From NCBI GenBank assembly GCA_036378435.1, contig DASUWK010000059.1:186001-250000 (forward strand): DNA of 64,000 nucleotides, in the 5' to 3' direction. This document shows, piece after piece, positions 23,697 to 32,021 of this stretch. The notes below the pieces were generated by a model, which was given only the letters and a program-made list of their open reading frames with translations, was not told the DNA's origin and ran no database searches. The position numbers and the translations under genes are program-made. The first letter of the stretch is position 1; each line of letters starts with the position of its first letter. Source of the stretch: DASUWK01 sp036378435 (lineage in GTDB: Bacteria > Chloroflexota > Dormibacteria > Dormibacterales > Dormibacteraceae).

Positions 23697-25207
23697 CCCG
23701 CCCCGGCCGGCTCGCCGCCCTCGTCGTGGCGTGGGGCGGAGCCGGGGCGCTCGTGGCTCTTTGGGCCGCCACCCGCGGGTCGCTCGAGCTGTCCGGCCCC
23801 AACCTGGGGGGCGGCCTGTCCTTCGCGATCCGCCTCGACGCCATCGGGTTCGTGTGCTCGCTGGCCCTGCTGGTCCCAGGCGCAGCCTGGCTGACCTTCG
23901 GCCGAGCGCCGGCGGGTTGGCTGCTGGCGGCCCTGGCGGCCGGGTTGGTCGCGGTCAACTCCGCCGACCTCGTGCTCACGGCCTTCGCGGCCGGCGCCGC
24001 CCTACTCTGTGCGAGCGCCGCCTCTGACTGGGGGGCGCCTCCCCGCGTGCTCTGGCTGGCCGTCCTCCTGGCCGCGTGGGCGGGCGTTTCGCTGCAGGTC
24101 GTCGGCGGCACGGCCGGCTATGGCGCCGCCCCGCCCGCCGCCCTCAACGCCGGCATCGCCGGCCTGGTGCTGGTGGCGGGCGCGCTCCTGATCGGCGCGG
24201 TTCCGCGCTTCGCCTGGCCGGCGGAAGCCTGGCGCCAAGGCCTGCACGCCTGCTCGATCGCGCTGCCGCCGATCGGCTTCTGCCTGCTTTTCCGCGTCTA
24301 CACGCTCGGCGCCGGACACCTCCCTCACCCGGCGATGAACGTCGGCCTCGCCTTCCTCGGCGCCATCTCGATGCTCGAGGCAGCCTGGCTCGCCCAGGCG
24401 GCCCCGGATCGCCGATCCTATCTGGCTTACTCGATCCAGGGCACCGCCGCGCCCGGCCTTCTCGCAGCCGCCGCCTCCGTCCAGCTCGGCTTGGTGGCGC
24501 TGACGTTCACGTTGTTCGCCACGGCGCTCGTCGCCCTGCTTCTGCCGCTGCTGTCGGAGCGACGGCGCGAGGACGGCCTGCTGGCCGCCGCCATCGTGGC
24601 GGGCTTCCCACCGACCATCGGCTTCGCGGCCAGGCTTCTCGCTCTCCAGTCCGCGTTCGAAGCGCAGCAGGCGGTGGCCTTCGCGGCGCTGCCCGCCGCG
24701 CTCGGTTGGTTGCTGTGGCTCGGGGCGGGTGCACGGGCTGCCGGCCTCACCGGCAGCGCCGAAGGCCCGCGCGCGCCGAGAACTCTGGTGACGCGCTCTG
24801 TCGGGGTCGCGGCCCTCGCCCTGGGGGCCTTGGCCGGGCCCCTCGCGCTTGAGGTGGCGCAGCCTGCAGCAGCCGCTGCCGGGCTCGGACAGGCCGGGCC
24901 GCGCGTCGGCATCTCGATCCTCGGGCTCCAGCCGGCGTCGGCCGGTTGGCCCGCGCTCGGGTTGGGCGGCCTGATCGTGCTCGTCGCCATCGCGGCGTGG
25001 GTGCCGCTCGGAGCTCGAGTCCAGCCGCCGGCCTCCGCGGCGCCGCAGCCGCTGCCGGCGCCACGTCTCGCGCTGCGGCTGCAGCTGCCGTCGCGCTTCG
25101 CCCTCGGCTCGGGCGCCGCCGAGGCGATGCTGACGGGCCGGCGACCTCTTTTCTGGGCTCTGCTCGTGGCAGCGCTGGCGATCGTCGTCACCCGAGTGGC
25201 GCTGTGA
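23687..25207 (+). CDS. NuoL-like antiporter-family membrane subunit
   Basis: The product is 506 residues from the TTG at 23687, which overlaps valS by 10 bp. It has about 13-14 membrane helices. By eye, residues near LHACSIALPPIGFCLLFRVYTLG align with the IHAATMVTAGVFL helix of NuoL, and the helix before it (LLIGAVPRFAWP) with GAVGKSAQ. The key lysine of that helix is not kept. FPPTIGFAARLLALQSAF matches the helix-12 region of Proton_antipo_M proteins. It therefore looks like a diverged complex-I/Mrp-type subunit, perhaps without normal pumping residues. No hydrophilic complex-I gene is nearby. Confidence 0.65.
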   Translation: MSLARPGRLAALVVAWGGAGALVALWAATRGSLELSGPNLGGGLSFAIRLDAIGFVCSLALLVPGAAWLTFGRAPAGWLLAALAAGLVAVNSADLVLTAFAAGAALLCASAASDWGAPPRVLWLAVLLAAWAGVSLQVVGGTAGYGAAPPAALNAGIAGLVLVAGALLIGAVPRFAWPAEAWRQGLHACSIALPPIGFCLLFRVYTLGAGHLPHPAMNVGLAFLGAISMLEAAWLAQAAPDRRSYLAYSIQGTAAPGLLAAAASVQLGLVALTFTLFATALVALLLPLLSERRREDGLLAAAIVAGFPPTIGFAARLLALQSAFEAQQAVAFAALPAALGWLLWLGAGARAAGLTGSAEGPRAPRTLVTRSVGVAALALGALAGPLALEVAQPAAAAAGLGQAGPRVGISILGLQPASAGWPALGLGGLIVLVAIAAWVPLGARVQPPASAAPQPLPAPRLALRLQLPSRFALGSGAAEAMLTGRRPLFWALLVAALAIVVTRVAL

Positions 25208-25755
25208 GGACCGCGGCCGAGGTGGTCGTCATCGCCTGCCTCTGGGTGGGCGCCTCCTCCGCCGTTCTCAGCCGCCGGCGGGCGATCTGGACGGCCGGTG
25301 TGGCGCTGGCGGCACTGGCGCTCGCGGCTCTGCTCGCGCTGCTCGGAGCGCCAGTGGCCGCGGCCTTCTTGGGCGCCGGCGGCTTCGTTGGCGCCGTCAT
25401 CGCCTCGATGGGCCGCCCGCCCGGGCGCGGTGGTCTGCTGCCGGCGGGGTCGGCGCCGGTGCTCACCCTCTGCGTCGTGGTGGGCGCCCTCTCGGCCTGG
25501 ATCGGCGGCTCTGTCCTCAGCGGGCCCGGCGGCGCGGGCGGCCGCACGGCGGCCCTGGTCCTGATCGGCCTTGGCGCAATGCGCCTGGTGGCCAACCGCG
25601 AGCCAGATCGCGTGGCCGGGCCGGCGATCCTCACCGCGCTCGGCCTGGGTGCGGCGGCCGCTCTGGCGCCGGTGGGGCTGGCTGCCGCCGCAGCGGCGGG
25701 TGGCACCGCCGCCCTCGCGGGCGTGCTTGCGCGTGTGCCCGCGTCCGCGTCATGA
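25204..25755 (+). CDS. small polytopic protein, possibly NuoJ/NuoK-like
   Basis: The product is 183 residues with about six membrane helices and no obvious soluble domain. GTG at 25204 overlaps the preceding stop (GTGA). The first half (LLALLGAPVAAAFLGAGGFVGAVIASMG) resembles a NuoJ-type helical hairpin, and the second half (VLIGLGAMRLVANREP followed by two helices) recalls NuoK/MnhC. This resemblance is weak and rests on context: it lies between NuoL-like and NuoN/M-like genes in a coupled set of four. A conserved acidic residue in the NuoK-like helices is not seen. Confidence 0.5.
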   Translation: MRTAAEVVVIACLWVGASSAVLSRRRAIWTAGVALAALALAALLALLGAPVAAAFLGAGGFVGAVIASMGRPPGRGGLLPAGSAPVLTLCVVVGALSAWIGGSVLSGPGGAGGRTAALVLIGLGAMRLVANREPDRVAGPAILTALGLGAAAALAPVGLAAAAAAGGTAALAGVLARVPASAS

Positions 25756-26732
25756 CGATCTCCGAGCCAAGCGTCGCTCTCGGCGTGCTCGCGGCCCTGA
25801 GCGCTCTGCTCCTGGCTGCCACCGCGCGGGACTTCCGGCCAGCGCCGCTGTCAGTGGCGACCGCCGTCCTCGCGGTAGCGGCGGTCAGCATCGCGCCGGA
25901 CTTGGGGGTCATCGCCCTCGTCCTGCTGCTCCTCGCCGCGGCGCAGCTGCGCGCGACCGGCGACCTCGGGCCGGTGCGATCAGCGGGCCTTGCGGCCGGC
26001 CTGCTGGCAGTCGCCATGCTGGCCGCGACGCCGGATCCCCGGTCGGGGCGGCTGGCCGCCCTGGTGGCGGCGCTGGCCTTGGCGGGTGCGGTGGGATTGG
26101 TTCCCCACCTGGCGGAGGCGGAGGAGGGCGACACGGGCCGCACCGCCGTCGCGATGCGGGCGTTCGTGATGCCGAGCGTCGCATTCGCGCTGTTCGAGCG
26201 GGTGCACGCGGCGCTGCCACCGGGCTCTTTCCGGGTCTTCGGCGGCGTGCTGCTCGCGCTCGGCTGCGCCAACGTCCTCTGGGGCCTGGCTGGCGCTCTG
26301 ACCGATGACGAGGAGCGCGCGTGGCGCTACGCCTACAGCGCGGATTGGGGGTTGGCGCTGATCGGCCTGGGCCTCCTTTCGCCGGACGGGTCGGCGGGGG
26401 CCTTCCTGATGCTGCTGTCGGTGCTGCTGCTGCGCCTCCCGCTGCTTTTCAGGCCCTCGAACTGGCTGGCCGCCGCGGCCCTGGCGGGGCTGGCGCCGTT
26501 CGGCGGCTTCGTCGCCCGGCTCCTCATCCTCCGCGCGGCCACGGCCGTCGCCTGGCCGCTGGCCCTGGCCCTCGGTTTGGCGCTGGTGCTGTGGCTCCCG
26601 GCCACCCGGCGCCAGCTTCAGCCCGGGAGCCGGGCGAGGGGGAGGGCGCTCATCGCTCAGCTCGCGCCCCTCGGCGTCACCCTGGCCGCCGGGATCTATC
26701 CCGCCGGCTTTCTCCGTCCCCTCGGTCTATGA
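25752..26732 (+). CDS. diverged NuoM/N-like antiporter-family subunit
   Basis: The product has 326 residues and about 10 membrane helices, shorter than a full 14-helix NuoM/N. The stretch LALAGAVGLVPHLAEAEEGD followed by VAMRAFVMPSVAFALFERV lines up by eye with NuoL/M GAVGKSAQ-x-PLH...IHAATMVTAGVFLVAR, but the helix-7 lysine is replaced by leucine. YAYSADWGLALIGLGLL and LAPFGGFVARLLIL match later conserved helices (YSSISHIG and PPxxGFxxK regions). It overlaps both neighbours by 4 bp. It may be structural instead of proton-translocating. Confidence 0.6.
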   Translation: MTISEPSVALGVLAALSALLLAATARDFRPAPLSVATAVLAVAAVSIAPDLGVIALVLLLLAAAQLRATGDLGPVRSAGLAAGLLAVAMLAATPDPRSGRLAALVAALALAGAVGLVPHLAEAEEGDTGRTAVAMRAFVMPSVAFALFERVHAALPPGSFRVFGGVLLALGCANVLWGLAGALTDDEERAWRYAYSADWGLALIGLGLLSPDGSAGAFLMLLSVLLLRLPLLFRPSNWLAAAALAGLAPFGGFVARLLILRAATAVAWPLALALGLALVLWLPATRRQLQPGSRARGRALIAQLAPLGVTLAAGIYPAGFLRPLGL

Positions 26733-27475
26733 GGACGGTCCTGGTCGACGCTGTGGCGCTGCTCCTCTATCCGGGCCTGCTCACGGCCGCCGCCGCCGGC
26801 GTGCTCGGCGAGCTGGCCCAGGCGCGCCTGTTTGCCGGCAGGGTGCGCGCGCGGACGATCATCCGGCCGCTCTTCAGCAGGCCGCCCGCGACGGCGGTTG
26901 CCGCCGCGGTCGCCGGCGCCCTGGCGGCGGCCCAGCTGGGAGCCCCTTTCAGCCCTCTCGATGCGCTCGACCGCAACGTGCTCGTCGCCATCGCCTGCGG
27001 CGCTGCGATCGCGTGGTTGGGGTGGGCTTGGACGCCTGGCGAAGCGGGCTCGGTCGTGATGGCCGGTGTCAGCGGCTGGGCGGTGGCCGTGCTCGCGCCG
27101 GCCGTGGTGGCGCAGGACCTTCACCCCGCCGCGCTGGCCGCGCTGACCGTCTCCGCCGCCGTCCCCGCCAAGCTCGCCGCGGCGGTCCTCTATGTGGTCA
27201 GCCTGCCCGCGGTCCTGGATGTGGCGAAGGGCTCGCGGCCGCAACGCCTCTGGCTCTGGCTGCCGGCGGGCGGGCTGTTCGCCTCGGTTTTCATGCCGCC
27301 CGCCGGCGACGACGCGCTCGACCTGGCCCGCTTCTTCGGGGCCGGCGCGCTGGTCGTCGCCGTCGCGCTCGGGCTCGGCCGCGTGGCCGGCTCGAGCCGC
27401 GCGTACCCGGTGGTCATCGTGGCCCTGGCCCTGGTCACCGCGTCGCTTGCCGCGGTCGCGTCATTCATGCATTAG
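26729..27475 (+). CDS. polytopic membrane protein, possibly NuoH/HycD-like
   Basis: The product has 248 residues and six to eight membrane helices. The N-terminus (VALLLYPGLLTAAAAGVLGELAQARLFAGRVRARTI) recalls the first helix and basic cytoplasmic loop of NuoH/HyfC proteins, which link the membrane arm to the peripheral arm. Later NuoH motifs with conserved acidic loops are not clear. ATGA coupling joins it to the preceding gene, and it ends the four-gene set 133 bp before mreB. The function is unknown; the NuoH comparison is a low-confidence hypothesis. Confidence 0.45.
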   Translation: MRTVLVDAVALLLYPGLLTAAAAGVLGELAQARLFAGRVRARTIIRPLFSRPPATAVAAAVAGALAAAQLGAPFSPLDALDRNVLVAIACGAAIAWLGWAWTPGEAGSVVMAGVSGWAVAVLAPAVVAQDLHPAALAALTVSAAVPAKLAAAVLYVVSLPAVLDVAKGSRPQRLWLWLPAGGLFASVFMPPAGDDALDLARFFGAGALVVAVALGLGRVAGSSRAYPVVIVALALVTASLAAVASFMH

Positions 27476-27608
27476 CGAGTAGACGACCGCCACATTTTGC
27501 GGGTCCTTGGGCTCTCCCACCCAAGTTCTGGGGTGTATCATCTGCACGTCCCGCCGATCCCACCAACGTCCTGAACGCGTCTTAGAGAGCTTGAACGTAA
27601 TTACCTCG

Positions 27609-28649
27609 GTGCTGGGCCTTTGGTCGACGGACATGGGCATCGACCTGGGCACGGCGAACACCCTCGTTCACGTCCGTGGGCGCGGCATCGTCCTCGACGA
27701 GCCGTCGGTCGTCGCCATCAGCAAACGCACGGGCCAGGTCCTGAGCGTCGGCCACGACGCCCGCCGGATGCTCGGCCGCACGCCCGCAGACATCGTCGCG
27801 ATGCGGCCGCTGAAGGACGGTGTGATCGCCGACTTCGATCACACCGAGCAAATGATCAAGCACTTCATCGCGAAGGTCCACGAGCGCGACTTCCACGTCT
27901 CACGGCCGCGCGTCGTGCTCGGCATCCCGTCGGGCGTGACAGAGGTCGAGCGCCGCGCCGTGCTGGACGCGGCGGGCAGCGCCGGGGCCCGCGAGTCGCA
28001 CCTGCTGGAGGAGTCGATGGCCGCGGCGATCGGCGCCGGGCTTCCCATCCAGGAGGCGGGCGGCTCGATGGTGATCGACATCGGCGGCGGGACGACCGAG
28101 GTGGCGGTCATCTCCCTCGGCGGCATCGTGGCCGCCCAATCGATACGCGTCGGCGGGGACGAGATGGACGACGCCATCGCCCAGTACGTGCGGCGCACGT
28201 TCAATCTGCTGATCGGGGAGCGGACGGCCGAAGACATCAAGATCGCCATGGGCTGCGCTTTCCCGCCGCCCGAGGAGCGCACGTTCAACGTGCGCGGCCG
28301 CGACCTCGTGACCGGACTGCCGAAGATCGTCGAGATGTCGACCGCCCATGTGCGCGAGGCGTTGACTGGAGTCCTCGTCGAGATCGTCGCCGCCATCCGG
28401 GCCACCCTCGACGCAACGCCGCCGGAGCTGGTCCAGGACATCCTCGAGCGCGGTGTCGTGCTGTGCGGGGGCGGCGCGCTGCTCGGCGGTCTCGACGAGC
28501 TGATCGCGCACGAGATGCTGCTCCCCGTCGTCGTCGCCGACGAGCCGCTGACGTGCGTCGCGCGCGGCGCGGGCATCGTGCTGGAGGACATCGAGACCCT
28601 CGGTCGAGTCCTCGTGAAGCCCCGGCGCATGCGCGCGCTCCGCGCCTAG
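27609..28649 (+). CDS. mreB: MreB, rod-shape actin homologue
   Basis: The product is 346 residues from GTG at 27609 (MLGLWSTDMGIDLGTANTLVHVRG), which mirrors the usual MFGFGSRDIGIDLGTANT start; ATG at 27633 is the shorter choice. The actin-fold phosphate loops are visible as GIDLGTANT and MVIDIGGGTTEVAVISLGG, and the adenosine loop as GVVLCGGGALLGGLDE. It forms membrane-bound filaments that direct elongation synthesis by RodA/PBP2, encoded downstream. A weak TAATTA element lies 5 nt upstream of the GTG. The 133-bp gap before it also contains a CTTGGG/CCCAAG hairpin near 27508. Confidence 0.94.
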   Translation: MLGLWSTDMGIDLGTANTLVHVRGRGIVLDEPSVVAISKRTGQVLSVGHDARRMLGRTPADIVAMRPLKDGVIADFDHTEQMIKHFIAKVHERDFHVSRPRVVLGIPSGVTEVERRAVLDAAGSAGARESHLLEESMAAAIGAGLPIQEAGGSMVIDIGGGTTEVAVISLGGIVAAQSIRVGGDEMDDAIAQYVRRTFNLLIGERTAEDIKIAMGCAFPPPEERTFNVRGRDLVTGLPKIVEMSTAHVREALTGVLVEIVAAIRATLDATPPELVQDILERGVVLCGGGALLGGLDELIAHEMLLPVVVADEPLTCVARGAGIVLEDIETLGRVLVKPRRMRALRA

Positions 28650-28658
28650 GTCTCGGGC

Positions 28659-29495
28659 TTGCGAGGAGGCGTTCGCGCCCGGACCGGCGAACGTTCCACC
28701 GGCGCTTTCCTACTCGCCGCCTCCGCGCTCATCGCGCTCGCGCTGATCACCGACCTGCCGGCCATGGCCGGCCCGCGGGGCGCCCTGCGCGGCATCCTCG
28801 CCCCGCCGGAGGCGGTGATGTCGGCGCTCGCCGCCGGGGCCGGCGACGTGGCCGGCGTCTTCGGGGACATCGCCTCCCTGCGCTCCGCGAACGGCAGGCT
28901 GCGAGCGGAAAACGCCGACCTGCGCCGGCAGGTAGCGCTGGGCTCGGCCGCCGCGCGAGAGAACGACCAGCTGCGGCGCGCGCTCGCGTTTGAGAAGACC
29001 TACGGCCACAAGGTGGTGGCGGCGAGCGTGATCGCGCGCAGCCCCGAGCCGCTCAGCCGCTCTTTGACGATCGACAAGGGCTCCAGCGACGGCCTGAGCG
29101 CCGGCATGGTGGTGGCCAGCCCGGCCGGTCTCGTCGGCCGCATCGTGGAGACGTCATCTCACTCGGCGCTGATCCAGACCATCGCGGATCCGCAGAGCCG
29201 CGTCAACGGCTACGGCGCTCTCTCCGGCCTGGAAGGCACGGTGCTCGGCGACGGCGTCCAGCTGACGATGCAGGTGCCCGCGCGCCCGGACAGCGGGCTG
29301 AAGCCCGGCGAGTGGGTGCTGAGCTCGGGCGTCGGCGGCACCTACCCGCGGGGGCTGGTCGTCGGGCAGGTGGTGAGCTTCCAGCCCCAGGCCGCGGCGA
29401 CGCTGCAGTACGCGACGCTCGCCTGGCCCGACGACTACTCGTCGCTCGACCTCGTCCTGGTCATCACCGACTTCCAGAGCCCCGTGGCTCCGTGA
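28659..29495 (+). CDS. mreC: MreC, elongasome scaffold
   Basis: The product has 278 residues: a short basic cytoplasmic end, one membrane helix (FLLAASALIALALITDLPAM), a coiled coil (LRSANGRLRAENADLRRQVALGSAAARENDQLRRAL), and two beta-barrel domains with DKGSSDGLSAGMVVASPAGLVGRI and LKPGEWVLSSGVGGTYPRGLVVGQV. It begins with TTG at 28659, 9 bp after mreB. MreC forms extracytoplasmic filaments that activate the RodA-PBP2 pair. It is followed by a 106-bp gap containing two REP-like elements and then mreD. Confidence 0.92.
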   Translation: MRGGVRARTGERSTGAFLLAASALIALALITDLPAMAGPRGALRGILAPPEAVMSALAAGAGDVAGVFGDIASLRSANGRLRAENADLRRQVALGSAAARENDQLRRALAFEKTYGHKVVAASVIARSPEPLSRSLTIDKGSSDGLSAGMVVASPAGLVGRIVETSSHSALIQTIADPQSRVNGYGALSGLEGTVLGDGVQLTMQVPARPDSGLKPGEWVLSSGVGGTYPRGLVVGQVVSFQPQAAATLQYATLAWPDDYSSLDLVLVITDFQSPVAP

Positions 29496-29516
29496 GCGCC
29501 CGCTCGCGCCGTCCGG

Positions 29517-29578
29517 CGCCGGCGGCGGCCTGGTTGGATTGCCTTTGCGATCACGTCTGCGCCGGCGGCGGCCTGGTT
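29517..29578. repeat. REP-like GC element, two exact direct copies
   Basis: GCGCCGGCGGCGGCCTGGT occurs at 29517-29535 and again at 29560-29578, both followed by TTG or TTT. The same 19-mer lies at 20405. The pair sits between mreC and mreD inside an otherwise tight operon. Confidence 0.6.
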
Positions 29579-29601
29579 TGCGCTGACTGGAGGCCTTCGC
29601 C

Positions 29602-30126
29602 TTGAGCTCGATGGCCGACGCCGCCCCGCCGGCGCCACGCACCGCCTACCTCCTCTACGCGATCCCGGTGCTCGCCGCCCTGGCCCAGCTCACCTGGATG
29701 CCGCGCTTGCCCTGGGCCGCCTACCCGAACCTGGCTGTCGTGACGGTGGCCGCCTGGACGTGGTCGCGCGGCACGCGCGCCGGGCTCTGGTGGGCGGTGG
29801 CCGCCGGCCTCGTGCTCGACCTGGGCTCGGGCGGCGCGCTCGGGCCGCACGCGCTGGCCCTCCTGGCGGCGGCATACGTCGCCGGCCTCGTCACCACCAC
29901 GATCGATGGCGGGCTGCTGACGCTGCCGGCCTCGGCCGGGCTGGCCACGGTCGCCTACGGAGCGGCGCTCCTGGTGATCGGCGCCGTCCTTCGCGAGAGC
30001 TCGCTCCACGTGCACGCCAACGCCGGCTGGATCTTCGGGACGAGCATCTGGTCCGCCGTCCTGGCGCCGCTGGCGGTGCTCGTCGTCCGCCGGCTGGATC
30101 GAGCCGTCGCGGCAGTCCGCTGGTGA
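29602..30126 (+). CDS. mreD: MreD membrane protein
   Basis: The product has 174 residues and five to six membrane helices. The family features are AAYPNLAVVTVAAWTWSRGTRAGLWWAVAAGLVLDLGSGGALGPHALALL, in which the D-L-G-S-G-x-x-G-x-x-A segment is typical of MreD. GGAGG at 29589-29593 lies 8 nt before TTG at 29602, so this TTG is preferred over ATG at 29611. MreD anchors the elongasome with MreC. It overlaps mrdA by 4 bp (GTGA). Confidence 0.88.
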   Translation: MSSMADAAPPAPRTAYLLYAIPVLAALAQLTWMPRLPWAAYPNLAVVTVAAWTWSRGTRAGLWWAVAAGLVLDLGSGGALGPHALALLAAAYVAGLVTTTIDGGLLTLPASAGLATVAYGAALLVIGAVLRESSLHVHANAGWIFGTSIWSAVLAPLAVLVVRRLDRAVAAVRW

Positions 30127-32021
30127 ATGACGAGCCCTTCGTCCCGGTTCAGCTAGGCCGCTGGATCGACCTCGGCGGCCTGGAGCCGCGTCCCCGCTGG
30201 TCGGCGCGCATGATCGCCTTCGGTCTGCTCGTCGTGGCGGCGGCCGTGGTCCTGGTCAGCCGCCTGTTCCAGCTCCAGGTGGAGGATGGCCGGCACCTGG
30301 CCGCGCTGGCGAAGCAAAGCCGGGTGCACCGCGTGGTCCTGCGCGCCGAGCGCGGGATCATCTACGACCGGCACGGGCAGCAGCTGGTGATCAACCGGCC
30401 GGCGTGGACCCTCGAGCTGATCCCCTACGACCTGCCCGTCTCCGACGGCCAGCGTAATGCGGAGCTGGCCTGGCTGGCGCACCTGGTCGGCCAGCCCGCA
30501 AGTTCGATCGAGCGCCAGGTCGACCACTCCGACGGGCTCACACCGATCGTGCTGCAGCGTGACCTGCCCGACCAGGAGGCCGAGGTTCTCACCGAGCGGA
30601 TGCCGCAGCTCCCGGGCGTGTCTCTGCAGCAGGTGCCGCAGCGGTCGTACCTCGACCCGGTCCTGCTCTCGCACGTCCTCGGCTACACGGGGCCCATCGA
30701 CGGCGAGCAGTACGCCAAGCTCGCAGCGCAGGGCTACCAGCCCGACGAGACATTGGGCCGCGCCGGCGTCGAGCAGTCGCTGGAATCGACTCTGCGCGGC
30801 ACGGACGGTTGGGCCGACACCGTTTTTGACGCACAGGGACGCGCGGTGAAGGTGCTGCGTCAAAAACCCGCGGTCAACGGCGACGACGTCTACCTCTCGA
30901 TCGACATGGGGCTCCAGCAGGCTGCCGACCAATACCTGCAGGCCGAGATCAAGAAGGTGAAGGTCGCGGCCGGCGCGGTGGTGGTCGCCGATCCGCGCGA
31001 CGGAGAGATCCTGGCCCTGGATTCCTTTCCGGGCTACGACAGCAACCTCTTCAGCAAGGGCATCTCGAACACGCAGTACAAGCAGCTGCTGAACGACCCA
31101 GGCCACCCGCTCTACGACCACGCCACCCAGGGCGAGTACCCGCCCGGCTCGACCTTCAAGATGATCGCCGCCGCGGCCGGCCTGCAAGAGGGCGTGATCC
31201 AGGCCGACACGATGCTCAACTGCCCCGAGTACCTCAGCTTCGGGGGCTGGACATACCAGAACTGGTCTGGCTACGACATGGGGCTGATGAACGTCGGCAA
31301 GGCGATCTCCGAGTCCTGCGACACGTTCTTCTACCAGGTCGCGAACGCCCTCGGCCCCGACCGGCTCGCCAAGTACGCCGCCGCCTTCGGCTACGGCACG
31401 GCGCCGGCGATCCAGCTGCCCAACGTCTCAGCCGGGCTTGCTCCGACGCCCGGCTGGAAGGCGGCGAGCTGCAACGCGCCGCCGACGGATTGGAGCTGCC
31501 AGTGGAGCCTCGGCGAGACGATCACCTACGGGATCGGGCAGTCCGACGTCCTCACCACGCCGCTGATCCAGGCGATGTACATCAGCGCCGTCGCCAACGG
31601 GGGCGACCTGCTGCAGCCGACGCTGGTCCATGAGGTCGACAGCGCGACCGGCCAGGTGGTGAGCAACGCGCACGCCCAGGTCGTGCACCACGTGCCGGTC
31701 TCGCCCGACAACCTCGCGACCGTCCAGCACGGGATGTGGATGTGCCTCGAGGACCCTCATGGCACGGGCTACTGGTTCCGGCTGGCGCACTTCCCCGCCG
31801 ATGGCGGCTGCAAGACGGGGACTGCGCAGTTCGGCAGCGGGCCGACGCAGCCCACCCACGCGTGGTTCACCTTCTTCACGCCGTTCAAGAACCCGCAGGT
31901 GGTGATCATCGTGCTGGTCGAGGGGGGTGGCGAGGGTGACCAGGTCGCCGAGCCGGTGGCCCTCCAGGTGGCGCAGTACTACGACGCCCACCAGGCGCAG
32001 ATCCAGGCAGGCCGCTCATGA
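30123..32021 (+). CDS. mrdA: PBP2, elongation-specific transpeptidase
   Basis: The product is 632 residues from GTG at 30123. It has one N-terminal anchor (about 27-50), a non-catalytic pedestal domain with RAERGIIYDRHGQQLVINRPAW, and a transpeptidase domain with S343-T-F-K, S-C-D in SESCDTFFY and K564-T-G-T. These are class B PBP2 motifs. It cross-links new glycan made by RodA, whose gene overlaps it by 4 bp. The four cysteines around residues 370-465 (LNCPEY, ASCNAPP, WSCQW) are unusual and could form disulfides outside the membrane. Confidence 0.94.
   Translation: MNDEPFVPVQLGRWIDLGGLEPRPRWSARMIAFGLLVVAAAVVLVSRLFQLQVEDGRHLAALAKQSRVHRVVLRAERGIIYDRHGQQLVINRPAWTLELIPYDLPVSDGQRNAELAWLAHLVGQPASSIERQVDHSDGLTPIVLQRDLPDQEAEVLTERMPQLPGVSLQQVPQRSYLDPVLLSHVLGYTGPIDGEQYAKLAAQGYQPDETLGRAGVEQSLESTLRGTDGWADTVFDAQGRAVKVLRQKPAVNGDDVYLSIDMGLQQAADQYLQAEIKKVKVAAGAVVVADPRDGEILALDSFPGYDSNLFSKGISNTQYKQLLNDPGHPLYDHATQGEYPPGSTFKMIAAAAGLQEGVIQADTMLNCPEYLSFGGWTYQNWSGYDMGLMNVGKAISESCDTFFYQVANALGPDRLAKYAAAFGYGTAPAIQLPNVSAGLAPTPGWKAASCNAPPTDWSCQWSLGETITYGIGQSDVLTTPLIQAMYISAVANGGDLLQPTLVHEVDSATGQVVSNAHAQVVHHVPVSPDNLATVQHGMWMCLEDPHGTGYWFRLAHFPADGGCKTGTAQFGSGPTQPTHAWFTFFTPFKNPQVVIIVLVEGGGEGDQVAEPVALQVAQYYDAHQAQIQAGRS

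Noticed and set aside
27476..27608. A 66-codon minus-strand frame overlapping the mreB start region
   Set aside because: No ribosome site or family features, and it overlaps the conserved mreB N-terminus antisense.
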